A stretch of DNA of 64,000 bases, taken from NCBI GenBank assembly GCA_029975215.1, contig JARKPO010000067.1:62001-126000 (forward strand), given 5' to 3'. The notes beneath the pieces were generated by a model. The model searched no databases. It saw nothing but the letters and a program-made list of their open reading frames with translations, and had not been told where the DNA came from. The translations under genes were made by a program, and so were the position numbers. Positions 54,501 through 62,791 of this stretch are shown here, piece after piece. This DNA comes from Levilinea sp. Lineage in GTDB: Bacteria > Chloroflexota > Anaerolineae > Anaerolineales > Anaerolineaceae. Numbering within the stretch: the stretch's first letter is position 1; each line of letters opens with the position of its first letter.

Positions 54501-54530
54501 AGTATACTTCTACTAGTCTGATCTTAGCAA
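54501..54530 (-). promoter_or_regulatory. Promoter with palindromic -10, leaderless layout
   Basis: On the minus strand -35 TTGCTA (54530-54525) and -10 TATACT (54506-54501) are separated by 18 nt; the C39-like ATG follows 7 nt later. AGTATACT (54501-54508) is a palindrome and gives TATACT on the plus strand too, pointing to the NarL-type gene. Confidence 0.55.
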
Positions 54531-54590
54531 TCGGATTGAATTTGCCGTTTAGTGAGCTGTGCAAGCAGCGAAGAGGGTGTTGGAGGAAAA

Positions 54591-55253
54591 TTGACGGATA
54601 TGGCAAAACAGCGGATCCTTATTGTGGATGATCATGAAGTCGTGCGTTTGGGACTCCGTTCCTTGCTTGAACATCATCCACAATTTGAGGTTGTGGACGA
54701 GGCCGGGACTGCAAAAGAAGCGATTGAACTGACTGCACGCCACCAACCCGATATGGTGTTAATGGATATCCGTTTGCCGGGTGCTTCAGGTATCGAGGCG
54801 TGCGAAGAGATTACCCGCAATTTTGCGAACACGCGTGTAGTGATGCTAACCTCTTATGCAGAGGATGAAATGCTTTTCGCGGCCATTCGGGCGGGGGCGT
54901 CTGGGTATGTGCTCAAACAGATCAGCCGCGATGATTTGATCCGTGCTTTAGAGGCAGTGGGGCGCGGCGAGGCGCTTTTGGACCCGGCGGTAACCCAGCG
55001 GGTGTTCCAGGAAGTGCGGCGAGCGGTGAAAGAAGAGGAAGCTTCGGCCTTTGCGAACTTGAGCCAGCAAGAAAAACATGTTTTACTGCTGGTTTCTGAA
55101 GGGAAGACGAACCGCGAAATTGCCAAGGCTTTGTTCCTGGGCGAGGGGACGGTTCGTAACTATGTGAGCAGCATTTTATCAAAACTGGGGGTCAGCAACC
55201 GGGCGGAAGCAGCAGCTTATGCTGTGGAACACAGCTTGAAGGAATATTTGTAG
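54591..55253 (+). CDS. NarL/FixJ-family response regulator
   Basis: About 220 aa. The receiver ([19 protein letters not shown]; phospho-Asp in [13 protein letters not shown]; Thr in [10 protein letters not shown]; Lys in [12 protein letters not shown]) is joined to a LuxR-type helix-turn-helix ([20 protein letters not shown] and [20 protein letters not shown]). It activates or represses genes when phosphorylated. No sensor kinase is adjacent, so the signal is unknown. The start is TTG at 54591 because GGAGG is 4 nt upstream; ATG at 54600 is the alternative, at 13 nt spacing. Confidence 0.92.
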   Translation: MTDMAKQRILIVDDHEVVRLGLRSLLEHHPQFEVVDEAGTAKEAIELTARHQPDMVLMDIRLPGASGIEACEEITRNFANTRVVMLTSYAEDEMLFAAIRAGASGYVLKQISRDDLIRALEAVGRGEALLDPAVTQRVFQEVRRAVKEEEASAFANLSQQEKHVLLLVSEGKTNREIAKALFLGEGTVRNYVSSILSKLGVSNRAEAAAYAVEHSLKEYL

Positions 55254-55297
55254 AGAAATAGCATGATCACGCAGACACGACCCCCAGGCACAACAGC

Positions 55298-56158
55298 TTA
55301 GGGGCCGTGTTTTGCAACCCAGAGCTGCTGCATGTACAATGCGTCTTCTTCCATGATTGGACTTTCGCAAAGGATGCGCCCACCTGCATTTACTGATTCA
55401 AACGCGGCAAACAGACCGTCCAGATCCAAATCGGATTCCCTTAGCGGAAGATGATTTCGTTCACCTTTTAGCGAGTATTCAATGCCGGAAAGGTGGATGT
55501 GGAGGTTTTGAAGGGCGGCGGTGCCGAGCACCTGGGCATAACTTTGCAGGACGGACAGCCACTCTCTGTACGTATTCATCGATCCGTCTCCTGGGCGAGC
55601 GTGGAGATGGGCAAAGTCCAGACAGGGAAACACATTGGGAATACGCTGGCTCATTTCCAATGTGTCTTCCAACGAGCCAATCATGGCGGATTTCCCCATA
55701 GTCTCCGGTCGAAAACGGACCTCAGCCCCCCGAGCCAGAGTCTCTTCGACGCAGCTTTGCAGGCGTTCAATCACCAGCGGCATAATTTGGGCAGCGGGTT
55801 GGTTAAAATAGGAACCGGGGTGAAAGATGATGTCGGTTGCTCCGGCCAGCCAGCCGAAATAGGCAGCGTCTAATAAGCGCTTCTTCGATTTTGGCCATTC
55901 CTCAGCATTTGCGTTGAGGTTGATAAAGTAAGGCGCGTGGACGCTGAGGGCGATGTTTTGACTTTTGGCAGCGGCTTGAATGGCGGCGCAAGTTTCTTCG
56001 GTGACTCGTACAGACTGTACCCAGCCTAATTCCAGGGCAGAGAGACCCAGTGCCGCGGTTTGCAGAACAGCCCCCACACTGCCGCCGGGCTTTTTGGGGG
56101 TTGACTGGGGCGAACCGACGGTCCCAAAGTGGAAATGACCGGGCTTCGAATTTTCCAT
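55298..56158 (-). CDS. Endonuclease IV-like TIM-barrel protein
   Basis: 286 aa. The zinc-site pattern of AP endonuclease IV is readable: SVHAPYFIN (His), FHPGSYF (His), RPETMGKSAMIGS (Glu), PCLDFAHLHA (Asp and His), LHIHLSGIEYS (His), GERNHLPL (His) and LCESP (Glu). The D-x-H pair of E. coli Nfo is R-N-H here, as in shorter archaeal-style members. It would cut DNA at abasic sites; a sugar-isomerase role of the same fold is less likely given the motif match. It follows dgkA on the minus strand and ends the eight-gene run. Confidence 0.85.
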   Translation of the reverse strand: MENSKPGHFHFGTVGSPQSTPKKPGGSVGAVLQTAALGLSALELGWVQSVRVTEETCAAIQAAAKSQNIALSVHAPYFINLNANAEEWPKSKKRLLDAAYFGWLAGATDIIFHPGSYFNQPAAQIMPLVIERLQSCVEETLARGAEVRFRPETMGKSAMIGSLEDTLEMSQRIPNVFPCLDFAHLHARPGDGSMNTYREWLSVLQSYAQVLGTAALQNLHIHLSGIEYSLKGERNHLPLRESDLDLDGLFAAFESVNAGGRILCESPIMEEDALYMQQLWVAKHGP

Positions 56159-56164
56159 GATGAT

Positions 56165-56548
56165 TTACCTGATTATGTTTTCGAGCAGCTTCAACAGCGG
56201 CGGGCCTAAGATGAGCAGCCCCACCAGGACGGAGACGATGGCGGAGGCCAACACAGCCGCGGCGGCGGTATCTTTACTGATTTTTGCAAGGGGGTGATGG
56301 TCGGGGGAGGCTAAATCAACCAGGGTTTCGACAGCGGTGTTGACCAACTCGGCAGTCCAGACCGCTCCGATGGTTAGAATCAGCACCGCCAGATGAAGGG
56401 CAGGTAAACGCAGCAGGACACCCAACAACAGTACAGCGGCCGTGGCGGATACGTGGATCCAGGTGTTCGGTTGAGTGCGCAAAGCGTAACTGAACCCTGC
56501 GAAGGCGTGGCGGAAAGAGATCGCGCGCTTTAGGAAGAATTTGACCAT
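56165..56548 (-). CDS. dgkA: DgkA-family diacylglycerol/undecaprenol kinase
   Basis: 127 aa with three membrane helices. ELVNTAVETLVDLASPDHHP is the catalytic signature (E-x-NTAxE-xxxD), and LAKISKDTAAAAVLASA supplies the KD-x-AA motif. The Gram-positive-type members phosphorylate undecaprenol for cell-wall lipid recycling; substrate choice is not decided here. The start at 56548 is preferred over longer frames because it aligns with family length. ybeY ends 4 nt upstream, the common ybeY-dgkA pair. Confidence 0.92.
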   Translation of the reverse strand: MVKFFLKRAISFRHAFAGFSYALRTQPNTWIHVSATAAVLLLGVLLRLPALHLAVLILTIGAVWTAELVNTAVETLVDLASPDHHPLAKISKDTAAAAVLASAIVSVLVGLLILGPPLLKLLENIIR

Positions 56549-56552
56549 ACGA

Positions 56553-57011
56553 CTAATCTTCAGGCAGCTGCAGGATACGGCAGCCAATTCGCTCCAGGAT
56601 CTCAGCCTGGGCAGCCCACATGCGCTGTTTTTCATCTTCCTCGCCGTGATCAAAGCCGAGGAGGTGCAAAGTTCCGTGGACAGCTAACAATTGCAACTCA
56701 TTCTGGGTCGAATGGCCGGCTTTTTCAGCCTGGGCGAGGGCGCGGTTATAGGAGATCAGGATATCCCCCAAATAAGTCTGACCGGTTTCAGGGTCGACTT
56801 CATCAGCATTGAAGGAGAGCACGTCGGTGGGAGCATTGACCCCGCGATATTGCAGGTTTAAAGCATGTAGTGTTTCATCGGTGTCCACTGCTATGGTTAA
56901 ATTCACCTCGAGAGAGGGATCATAATAATTTAGAGCCGCCTGGACAGCAGAAAGGACAGCGTCTGCGGACACTTGGGATTCCAGCGATTCGGCAATTTGA
57001 AGATCAATCAT
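56553..57011 (-). CDS. ybeY: rRNA maturation endoribonuclease YbeY
   Basis: 152 aa. HGTLHLLGFDHGEEDE is the zinc-binding H-G-x-L-H-L-x-G-x-D-H motif. VLSFNADEVDPETGQTYLGDILIS precedes it in the usual place. YbeY takes part in 16S rRNA 3' processing and ribosome quality control. Its start overlaps the end of the PgpH gene (ATGA), and dgkA follows 4 nt later; the pgpH-ybeY-dgkA order is well conserved among bacteria. Confidence 0.96.
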   Translation of the reverse strand: MIDLQIAESLESQVSADAVLSAVQAALNYYDPSLEVNLTIAVDTDETLHALNLQYRGVNAPTDVLSFNADEVDPETGQTYLGDILISYNRALAQAEKAGHSTQNELQLLAVHGTLHLLGFDHGEEDEKQRMWAAQAEILERIGCRILQLPED

Positions 57012-59182
57012 GGTTCCTGTCTGGCCTCTTTTTGCGGTTGAGTGGGAATGGATTCAGCCGCTGGGGAGGGAAAGGGAAGAGCGGCTTCTGCGGCAGTTGG
57101 GTTCGACTGCAGCTCTGGATACCGTATACGCGGGTGATGGGTGTTGAGCAGCGTTTTGGTAAACGAATCTGCCGCGCGGTTGAGGTCGCGCAGTGTGAGC
57201 GTGGTGTTATCCAACTGGCCTTCACGTTGGCAGAAATCGAAGACTTTTCGAATGAGGATGCGCATTTCCTCTTCATTTTTAGGGAGTTCAGAACGAGCAC
57301 GCGCCTCGCAGCCGTCGGCCAGCATGAGCAATGCGGTTTCTTTGGATCGCGGGGCAGGGCCGGGGTAGCGAAATTCTTCGATGTTCACCAATTCGGGGCG
57401 ATCACCAGCGGCTTTGACCGCATGTGAATATTGGTAACGCGTGATCAGTGTTCCATGGTGTTCGCGCATGAAATCCTGCAGACGAGGCGGCAGGCGGTGC
57501 TTTTTTGCCAGGGCAACCCCATCGCTGACATGGCTGATGATGGTTTGGGAACTGATGCGTGGGTCAAGATCATCATGGGGATTGAGCCGCCCAGGGAGCT
57601 GGTTTTCAATAAAGAATGACGGGTTTACAGCTTTGCCAGCGTCGTGGAAGATTGCCCCGACCCGTACGAGCAAACCGTCTGCACCGATGGCCTCAGCAGC
57701 TTGTTCGGCAAGATTGGCAACCTGCAGACTGTGTTGATAGGTGCCGGGAGCGTTGCGCAAGATGAACTGAAGGAGGGGATGGTCGGGCCGAGAAACCTCT
57801 AAGAGTTGAAGCGCGGTGGTGAGGCCGAGAAGCTGGCTGAGAAAATATTGAAGCAGCAGGCTCAGACTAGCGGCCGCCATGCCGTTGAGGAAAGAGGCTC
57901 CCACGAGTGTGGCGATGCCGATCCAATCCGTGATGGTATCTGGCAATCGATATGCCAAGATGATGGCCGCTCCTGCTCCGGCTATGCCGATTCCGGCCCA
58001 AAAGAAACTGGCAATGCGCCGGGCGCGTCCCAAGATGAGCACGCCGCACATGCTGGGCAACACATAAAACAAGGTCAGATCCAGGCTGTAAGGAAGTCCA
58101 TAGGCTGCCAAAATTCCCAGGCTCAACGAAACCACCAAACCGATTTCCAAAGTGAACAGACTGGCGATGGTTAGGCCAAAAGCGGATAACGGAAAGATAT
58201 ACGGGAGGATAGCACGGTTGGGGATCACCAGGCGCGCGCTGAATAGGAACAGCAGAAAAGTCAGGGCGATCACCAGAAGGCTGCGCGAATCGGCAACCAC
58301 CGCGGGTCTGCGGCGTATGAAGTATAAGCCGATGAAAACCGTATTCAAGGTTACGATGAACCCTGAGGCAATCATATCCTGGGTATTGGTGGGTGGTTTG
58401 ACGAGGTCATATTTTTCCAGGGCTTCCCAATCTAATGCGGTGAGTACCTGGCCGCGAGAGACAATGGTTTCACCGGCGATGTAGGTGCGTGAAAGCGATT
58501 CGACAGTTTCGCGGGCTTCGGCGCGGGCTTTATCTGTCAGCTCCTGGCTAAGCAGGCTGTTCGGAGCAATCATTTGCGTGACCAGATTGGAAACGATTTG
58601 CGCCTGCTCCTGAGTCAGAGAGAAACTGATCAGGGTGGGAACGTTGCGGCGGACATCACGCAGATCAGGTTCGCGAATGGTGTTGCGCATGACCTGTTCC
58701 AAAACCCCAAGAGTCTCCTGTTGGACAATTTCCCAACGTGCATCGCTTAGCCCCAGGATTTGGGACATGGTTTCCGAATCGAGGTCAAGCTGCTTGAGCA
58801 TGGCAAGATCGGCATATTTCTCTTCTAAGGAAGCATAGCTGTCTGCACGAACGGCAGTGATGTAAGCGAGCGCATTGCGCAGGCTTTCGATTTGGCGGCG
58901 GGTGATTCCAGGATCGGCGGGTAGGTAAACAGGGGGGACATTTGCTTCTGCTTCGGCTCTTTTGATCTCGGTGAGGACGTCGCTGGTGTAGGTGAGGTCA
59001 TAGGGAGCCTGGATATCCTGCGCGGAGACATCTCCAATTTGGAGTGGAAATGAAGATGGACGCAGCGCGATGGGGAGCACTAATAAGGCAAAAGATAGGA
59101 CTGCTACCATGAGTAAAAGGCCTAACCGCAATGTGTTGCGATTGGCCTTTCGAAAGCGATCCTGAAACGCTGTTAGACTCAT
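57008..59182 (-). CDS. pgpH: 7TM-HD phosphohydrolase (PgpH-type c-di-AMP phosphodiesterase)
   Basis: 724 aa. An N-terminal helix (about 19-38) is followed by a long extracellular 7TMR-HDED domain (about 45-270). Seven membrane segments (about 275-470) come next, and then a cytoplasmic HD domain with FHDAGKAVNPSFFIENQ and SHVSDGVALAKKHRLPP, where the key His/Asp residues lie. Its Pro/Ala-rich tail is likely disordered. It hydrolyses cyclic di-AMP in species that have been studied. It begins 2 nt after yqeY and overlaps ybeY by 4 nt. Confidence 0.94.
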   Translation of the reverse strand: MSLTAFQDRFRKANRNTLRLGLLLMVAVLSFALLVLPIALRPSSFPLQIGDVSAQDIQAPYDLTYTSDVLTEIKRAEAEANVPPVYLPADPGITRRQIESLRNALAYITAVRADSYASLEEKYADLAMLKQLDLDSETMSQILGLSDARWEIVQQETLGVLEQVMRNTIREPDLRDVRRNVPTLISFSLTQEQAQIVSNLVTQMIAPNSLLSQELTDKARAEARETVESLSRTYIAGETIVSRGQVLTALDWEALEKYDLVKPPTNTQDMIASGFIVTLNTVFIGLYFIRRRPAVVADSRSLLVIALTFLLFLFSARLVIPNRAILPYIFPLSAFGLTIASLFTLEIGLVVSLSLGILAAYGLPYSLDLTLFYVLPSMCGVLILGRARRIASFFWAGIGIAGAGAAIILAYRLPDTITDWIGIATLVGASFLNGMAAASLSLLLQYFLSQLLGLTTALQLLEVSRPDHPLLQFILRNAPGTYQHSLQVANLAEQAAEAIGADGLLVRVGAIFHDAGKAVNPSFFIENQLPGRLNPHDDLDPRISSQTIISHVSDGVALAKKHRLPPRLQDFMREHHGTLITRYQYSHAVKAAGDRPELVNIEEFRYPGPAPRSKETALLMLADGCEARARSELPKNEEEMRILIRKVFDFCQREGQLDNTTLTLRDLNRAADSFTKTLLNTHHPRIRYPELQSNPTAAEAALPFPSPAAESIPTQPQKEARQEP

Positions 59183-59184
59183 GA

Positions 59185-59631
59185 TCAGGAAGAGAGCAGT
59201 TCGCGAACCACCTGACTGACTTCACTGTTGGGGATCTGCCCTTGTACACGGGGCAGCAAGATTTTCATCACTTTACCCATATCAGCAGGCCCAGCCGCCC
59301 CCGATTCGCGGATGGCTTCGAGCGCCAGGGTGCGAAGCTCGTCGTGCGAGAGCTGCTTGGGAAGATACGCAGAAAGTACGTCAATTTCTTCCTGATAACT
59401 CTGGATGAGATCCGGGCGGTTGGCTTTTTGAGCGCCGTCAATCGATTCACGCCGCATTTTGATTTCTTTCTGCAATACATTTAATACATCGGCTTCTTCC
59501 AGCGGCTTACCCCTGTTCACTTCTTCCAATTTAATAGTAGAGAGCGCCAGGCGGATGACACGTTTATTCAGCTCGTTATTGGAGCGCATGGCATCTTTTA
59601 AGTTTTGTTCCAGTTTTTCTTTTGTGGTCAT
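59185..59631 (-). CDS. yqeY: GatB/YqeY-domain protein
   Basis: 148 aa. LEQNLKDAMRSNNELNKRVI, LQKEIKMRRESIDG and the C-terminal GAAGPADMGKVMKILLPRV with a short GatB-like tail match YqeY, a tRNA-amidotransferase-related domain of uncertain role. A TAAAAT box lies 6 nt before the ATG with no Shine-Dalgarno, so it may be transcribed separately without a leader. It is between comEA (29 nt away) and pgpH (2 nt away). Confidence 0.93.
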   Translation of the reverse strand: MTTKEKLEQNLKDAMRSNNELNKRVIRLALSTIKLEEVNRGKPLEEADVLNVLQKEIKMRRESIDGAQKANRPDLIQSYQEEIDVLSAYLPKQLSHDELRTLALEAIRESGAAGPADMGKVMKILLPRVQGQIPNSEVSQVVRELLSS

Positions 59632-59637
59632 AGCTCT

Positions 59638-59643
59638 ATTTTA
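59638..59643 (-). promoter_or_regulatory. -10 box, leaderless candidate for yqeY
   Basis: TAAAAT on the minus strand ends 6 nt before the yqeY ATG at 59631. No -35 or Shine-Dalgarno sequence is evident. Confidence 0.4.
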
Positions 59644-59660
59644 CTCCAATTTGGATCGGA

Positions 59661-60248
59661 TCAGTCTGCAGGGGTTAAGGTTAGGAGCGGGCGAATTTGT
59701 TCAAAGGTGGTTAGCCCGATTCCTGGAACGTCCATTAATTGCTCGAGTGTGGCAAAAGCACCGATTTTCTCGCGGTAATTTACGATATCGGCTGCGCGGG
59801 TGGGTCCGATGCCGGGGAGGGCCTGGAATTGGGCAGCTGTGGCAGTGTTGATATCTACCAAAGAAGAGCTGTCTTGTGGCGGGGTGATGCCGGAACGGTC
59901 TGCGGTAGACAGCCCTGCGCTGCTCTTTGTCTGTAATTCGCCGATTTTGGCAACGTATACGCGGTTTTCATCGTTTAAACGCAGGGCTTTATTCACCGAG
60001 TTCGGGTCAGCCTCTGCAGAGAACCCCCCAGCCATTTCGATGGCCTGAAAGACGCGGCTGTCTGGGGGAAGGGCGTAGACCCCAGGGTGGTTGACCGCAC
60101 CGGCTACATCTACCAAAATAGGGCCTTCGGTAGGCATAGGCAAGATGACGACCGGTTCGCCGACGGGCTGCCTGGCGATGATATATAAAACACAGGTCGC
60201 AATGATGCCCAAGAAAAAGGCGATCAGATCATGCTGCCAGGTTTTCAA
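59661..60248 (-). CDS. comEA: ComEA-type DNA-binding competence protein
   Basis: 195 aa. An N-terminal membrane helix (LIAFFLGIIATCVLYIIA) anchors it outside the cell. An SLBB domain follows (VDVAGAVNHPGVYALP, about 48-100), then a Ser/Thr-rich linker. Two helix-hairpin-helix motifs come last (VDINTATAAQFQALPGIGPT and LMDVPGIGLTTFEQIRPLL), which bind DNA during uptake. The start is TTG at 60248 with GGGAGG upstream. No comEC is in the window, so full competence is not established. It lies 29 nt after the DUF1385 gene. Confidence 0.92.
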   Translation of the reverse strand: MKTWQHDLIAFFLGIIATCVLYIIARQPVGEPVVILPMPTEGPILVDVAGAVNHPGVYALPPDSRVFQAIEMAGGFSAEADPNSVNKALRLNDENRVYVAKIGELQTKSSAGLSTADRSGITPPQDSSSLVDINTATAAQFQALPGIGPTRAADIVNYREKIGAFATLEQLMDVPGIGLTTFEQIRPLLTLTPAD

Positions 60249-60277
60249 ACCGATCCCCTCCCGTTTATCCGCTGGTT

Positions 60278-61210
60278 TTAGACAGCCGCTCCCTCATGTT
60301 CTACAACGGCTGAAGTGTTTTGCAGGGATATTTCCTGGTTTTCTAAGGCGTACATGCGGTTGAATGCGGCAATTGAGACTTCTAACATGGGCAGGTCTGG
60401 TTCAGCAGTGGTGAGGCTTTGCATAGCCAGGTTAGGCCGGATGAGAATTTTCACGACGGGGTTGGTGAGATTATTCGCAGTAAATCTGATGATCTCATAA
60501 GCAACGCCCGCCAACGGAGGGATCAGCAGGATGCGTGAAGCCAGCCGCCAGAAAATAGACAGAGGGCCCAGCAGCGAAAACACCACGATGGACAGTAATA
60601 CCAGGGTGAGCAGAAAAGCCGTACCGCAGCGAGGATGCTCACGGGAGCAGGTCTGCACATTTTCTGGGGTAAGTTCCATACCGGCTTCAAAGGCGTTAAT
60701 GGTTTTGTGCTCGGCGCCGTGATACTGATATACGCGACGAATTTCTGGCATTTTCCCGATGCCCCAGACGTATCCGATGAGGACTGCCAGGCGAACGATA
60801 CCTTCAATGACGCTGCCCCACCAGGTGGAGAGCTTTAACCAGCTTTCGAAAAGGTGAGCGACGGCTAAGGGAGCCTCAAAGAATATCAGGATGGCAATGC
60901 CTATGGAGAGACCCAGCGTAAGGTACAGCTTGGGGCCTTCGATTTTATCATCTTCGTCCCCCTGGATATTGGCGGAAAAAGTTAAATATTGAATCCCCAG
61001 GCCGAGGGCATCCCAAAGCAAAATCAGGCCGCGCAGAAACGGCCATTTACGCACCGGGCTGGTGTAAATCTTGCCCAGAGGTTCAGATTTAATGACAATT
61101 TCGCCGTTGGGGGCACGAAAAGCCGCAGCGACATAGCGTGCACCGCGCATGAGGACCCCTTCGATAAGGGCCTGGCCCCCATAGGAGGGCATACGTTCTT
61201 GAGTGGACAT
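60278..61210 (-). CDS. DUF1385 family membrane protein
   Basis: 310 aa with about four membrane helices. SYGGQALIEGVLMRGARYVA is the family N-terminal signature, YHGAEHKTINAFEAGMELTP the second conserved block with His/Glu residues, and SREHPRCGTAFLL the third. The function is unknown; a metal-dependent membrane activity is suggested by conserved His and Cys. AAGGT precedes the ATG. It follows the M20 peptidase by 8 nt and precedes comEA. Confidence 0.9.
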   Translation of the reverse strand: MSTQERMPSYGGQALIEGVLMRGARYVAAAFRAPNGEIVIKSEPLGKIYTSPVRKWPFLRGLILLWDALGLGIQYLTFSANIQGDEDDKIEGPKLYLTLGLSIGIAILIFFEAPLAVAHLFESWLKLSTWWGSVIEGIVRLAVLIGYVWGIGKMPEIRRVYQYHGAEHKTINAFEAGMELTPENVQTCSREHPRCGTAFLLTLVLLSIVVFSLLGPLSIFWRLASRILLIPPLAGVAYEIIRFTANNLTNPVVKILIRPNLAMQSLTTAEPDLPMLEVSIAAFNRMYALENQEISLQNTSAVVEHEGAAV

Positions 61211-61218
61211 GGTTACCT

Positions 61219-62598
61219 TTAAGCCTCAACTAAATTATAAAAGAAATGTACCAAAGCCTTCATCCCTGAAAACCAGGTGGGGAGGTGAAGTTTTTCGTTG
61301 GGGGAGTGGATATTGTCATCCGGCAAACCAAAGCCGGTTAAGACTGAATCGATGCCCAGGATTTCTTGCATAGCACCCACTACGGGGATGGAACCGCCTT
61401 CGCGTTTATAAATTGGAGGCACATTCCATACCTGTTCCATGGCTTTAGCCAGGGCCTGAGCAGCCGGATGATTGCGGTCGGCGATGCAGGCGGGGCCGCC
61501 TTGCATATCTTTCAGTTCCCAACGGATGGTTTTTGGAGCGTGTTCTTCCAGGTATTGGCGCAGCTGTTGGGCAACTTCAGCAGGTTGTTGGTCTGGAACC
61601 AGACGCATGGAAATCTTTGCCATTGCCTGGGATGGGATGATGGTTTTGGATCCGGCGCCGGTAAAACCGGAGATCATACCGTTAACGTCCAGGGTGGGGC
61701 GAACGCCAACGCGCTCCTGGGGCAGAAAATCGCTTTCTCCCCACAGCTCTGGCGCACCTGTCTGGCGGAGATACGATTCGCGGCTTATGGGCAGTCGGCT
61801 GAATTCGTGATGTTCGTCGGGGGTCAAAGTACGTACGCGGTCATAAAAGCCGGGGAGGGTGATGCGCTGCTGCTCGTCATGCATCCCGGCGATCAATTCG
61901 GCTAAAGCAATGGCGGGGTTGTGCACCACGCCGCCAAACATGCCTGAATGAAGGTCATGGTCGGGGCCATAGACATATAACTCAAAATAGGCCAGGCCGC
62001 GCAGGCCATAGGTGATTGTGGGGGTGGTAGGGGAGACCATGCCAGCGTCAGGATTGAGGCAGACATCGGCGGAGAGGATTTGTTTCTGCTCGCGTAAGAA
62101 GTGCGCCATGCTGGGAGAGCCGATCTCTTCCTCGCCTTCAATGATGAATTTAATGTTGACAGGAAGGGAACTGGTCTTTAAGACGGCCTCCACCGCCTGA
62201 ATGGCGGCCACGACCTGGCCTTTCATGTCGGATGCGCCGCGAGCATACAGCCGATCCTCGCGGATTTCGGGTTTGAAGGGGTCTGAATGCCAAAGTTCCA
62301 GGGGTGCAGCTGGTTGGACATCATAATGACCGTAAATTAAAACAGTGGGGGCATCCATTTTGTCTGCACAAAACTGACCGAACACCATGGGATGTTTTTG
62401 CGTGGGAAAAACTTGAATATGGTCCAGGCCGATATATTTTAATTGATCGGCAATCCAATCCGCGGCCTTCAGCATGTCGGCAGCATGATCGGGGTCGGTG
62501 GATACAGATGGAATGCTGCAAAGCTGCGTCAGTCGCTCCAGGGCGACGTGTTCCTGTGATTTTAAGAAATCCAATGCGGCAGTGCGATGATTTGGCAT
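61219..62598 (-). CDS. M20-family dipeptidase
   Basis: 459 aa zinc exopeptidase. VLIYGHYDVQPA supplies the first metal His and Asp. GASDMKGQVVAAIQAVEAV carries the bridging Asp, FIIEGEEEIGSPS the catalytic Glu pair, and YGLRGLAYFELYVYGP leads into the dimerisation domain. It releases amino acids from dipeptides in the cytosol. AGGAG precedes the ATG and a TATAAT box lies at 62631-62626. It is the first gene of the eight-gene run ending at the endonuclease IV-like gene. Confidence 0.94.
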   Translation of the reverse strand: MPNHRTAALDFLKSQEHVALERLTQLCSIPSVSTDPDHAADMLKAADWIADQLKYIGLDHIQVFPTQKHPMVFGQFCADKMDAPTVLIYGHYDVQPAAPLELWHSDPFKPEIREDRLYARGASDMKGQVVAAIQAVEAVLKTSSLPVNIKFIIEGEEEIGSPSMAHFLREQKQILSADVCLNPDAGMVSPTTPTITYGLRGLAYFELYVYGPDHDLHSGMFGGVVHNPAIALAELIAGMHDEQQRITLPGFYDRVRTLTPDEHHEFSRLPISRESYLRQTGAPELWGESDFLPQERVGVRPTLDVNGMISGFTGAGSKTIIPSQAMAKISMRLVPDQQPAEVAQQLRQYLEEHAPKTIRWELKDMQGGPACIADRNHPAAQALAKAMEQVWNVPPIYKREGGSIPVVGAMQEILGIDSVLTGFGLPDDNIHSPNEKLHLPTWFSGMKALVHFFYNLVEA

Positions 62599-62625
62599 GA
62601 CTTATCTCCTATTCGATCTGTTATG

Positions 62626-62631
62626 ATTATA
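62626..62631 (-). promoter_or_regulatory. -10 box of the M20 peptidase operon
   Basis: A perfect TATAAT on the minus strand lies 27 nt before the ATG at 62598, so the message has a short leader with AGGAG. No clear -35 was found. Confidence 0.5.
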
Positions 62632-62654
62632 TGCGAAATCAGGCTGTGAAGCTA

Positions 62655-62683
62655 TTGCGCTGTAGAATTGGATTTGCTACAAT
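62655..62683 (+). promoter_or_regulatory. Promoter of the molybdenum hydroxylase operon
   Basis: -35 TTGCGC (62655-62660), a 17-nt spacer and -10 TACAAT (62678-62683) with an extended TGC immediately before it. Transcription should begin near 62690, directly before the structured leader. Confidence 0.6.
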
Positions 62684-62689
62684 CATCTG

Positions 62690-62791
62690 TAGTAAGGTTC
62701 GGTGGTCGGTTCAGGGCCATCCTGAATCGGCGTCGGGAAATCTAAATAACCCGTCGAAAAGTGCCGCCAACTAGTTGGGCCACCGATCCCT
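62690..62791 (+). ncRNA. Candidate structured leader RNA (possible riboswitch)
   Basis: The whole predicted 5' leader folds on paper into a four-way junction. P1: 62696-62705 with 62780-62789 (nine pairs and one U-U). P2: 62706-62715 with 62721-62730 (ten pairs, pentaloop GCCAU). P3: 62731-62737 with 62750-62756 (six pairs, one U-U, 12-nt A-rich loop). P4: CCAA/UUGG at 62767-62778. A single-stranded AAAAGUGCCG joins P3 and P4. P1 ends 2 nt before the ATG and could block ribosome entry. It matches no riboswitch class I know. The downstream operon suggests a purine or molybdopterin ligand, which is speculation. Confidence 0.6.

Noticed and set aside
62690..62791. Assignment of the leader to a named riboswitch (purine, Moco, xanthine/NMT1, SAM-I, cobalamin, ZTP)
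   Set aside because: None of the conserved core sequences of these classes that I can recall is present, so it is left unnamed.
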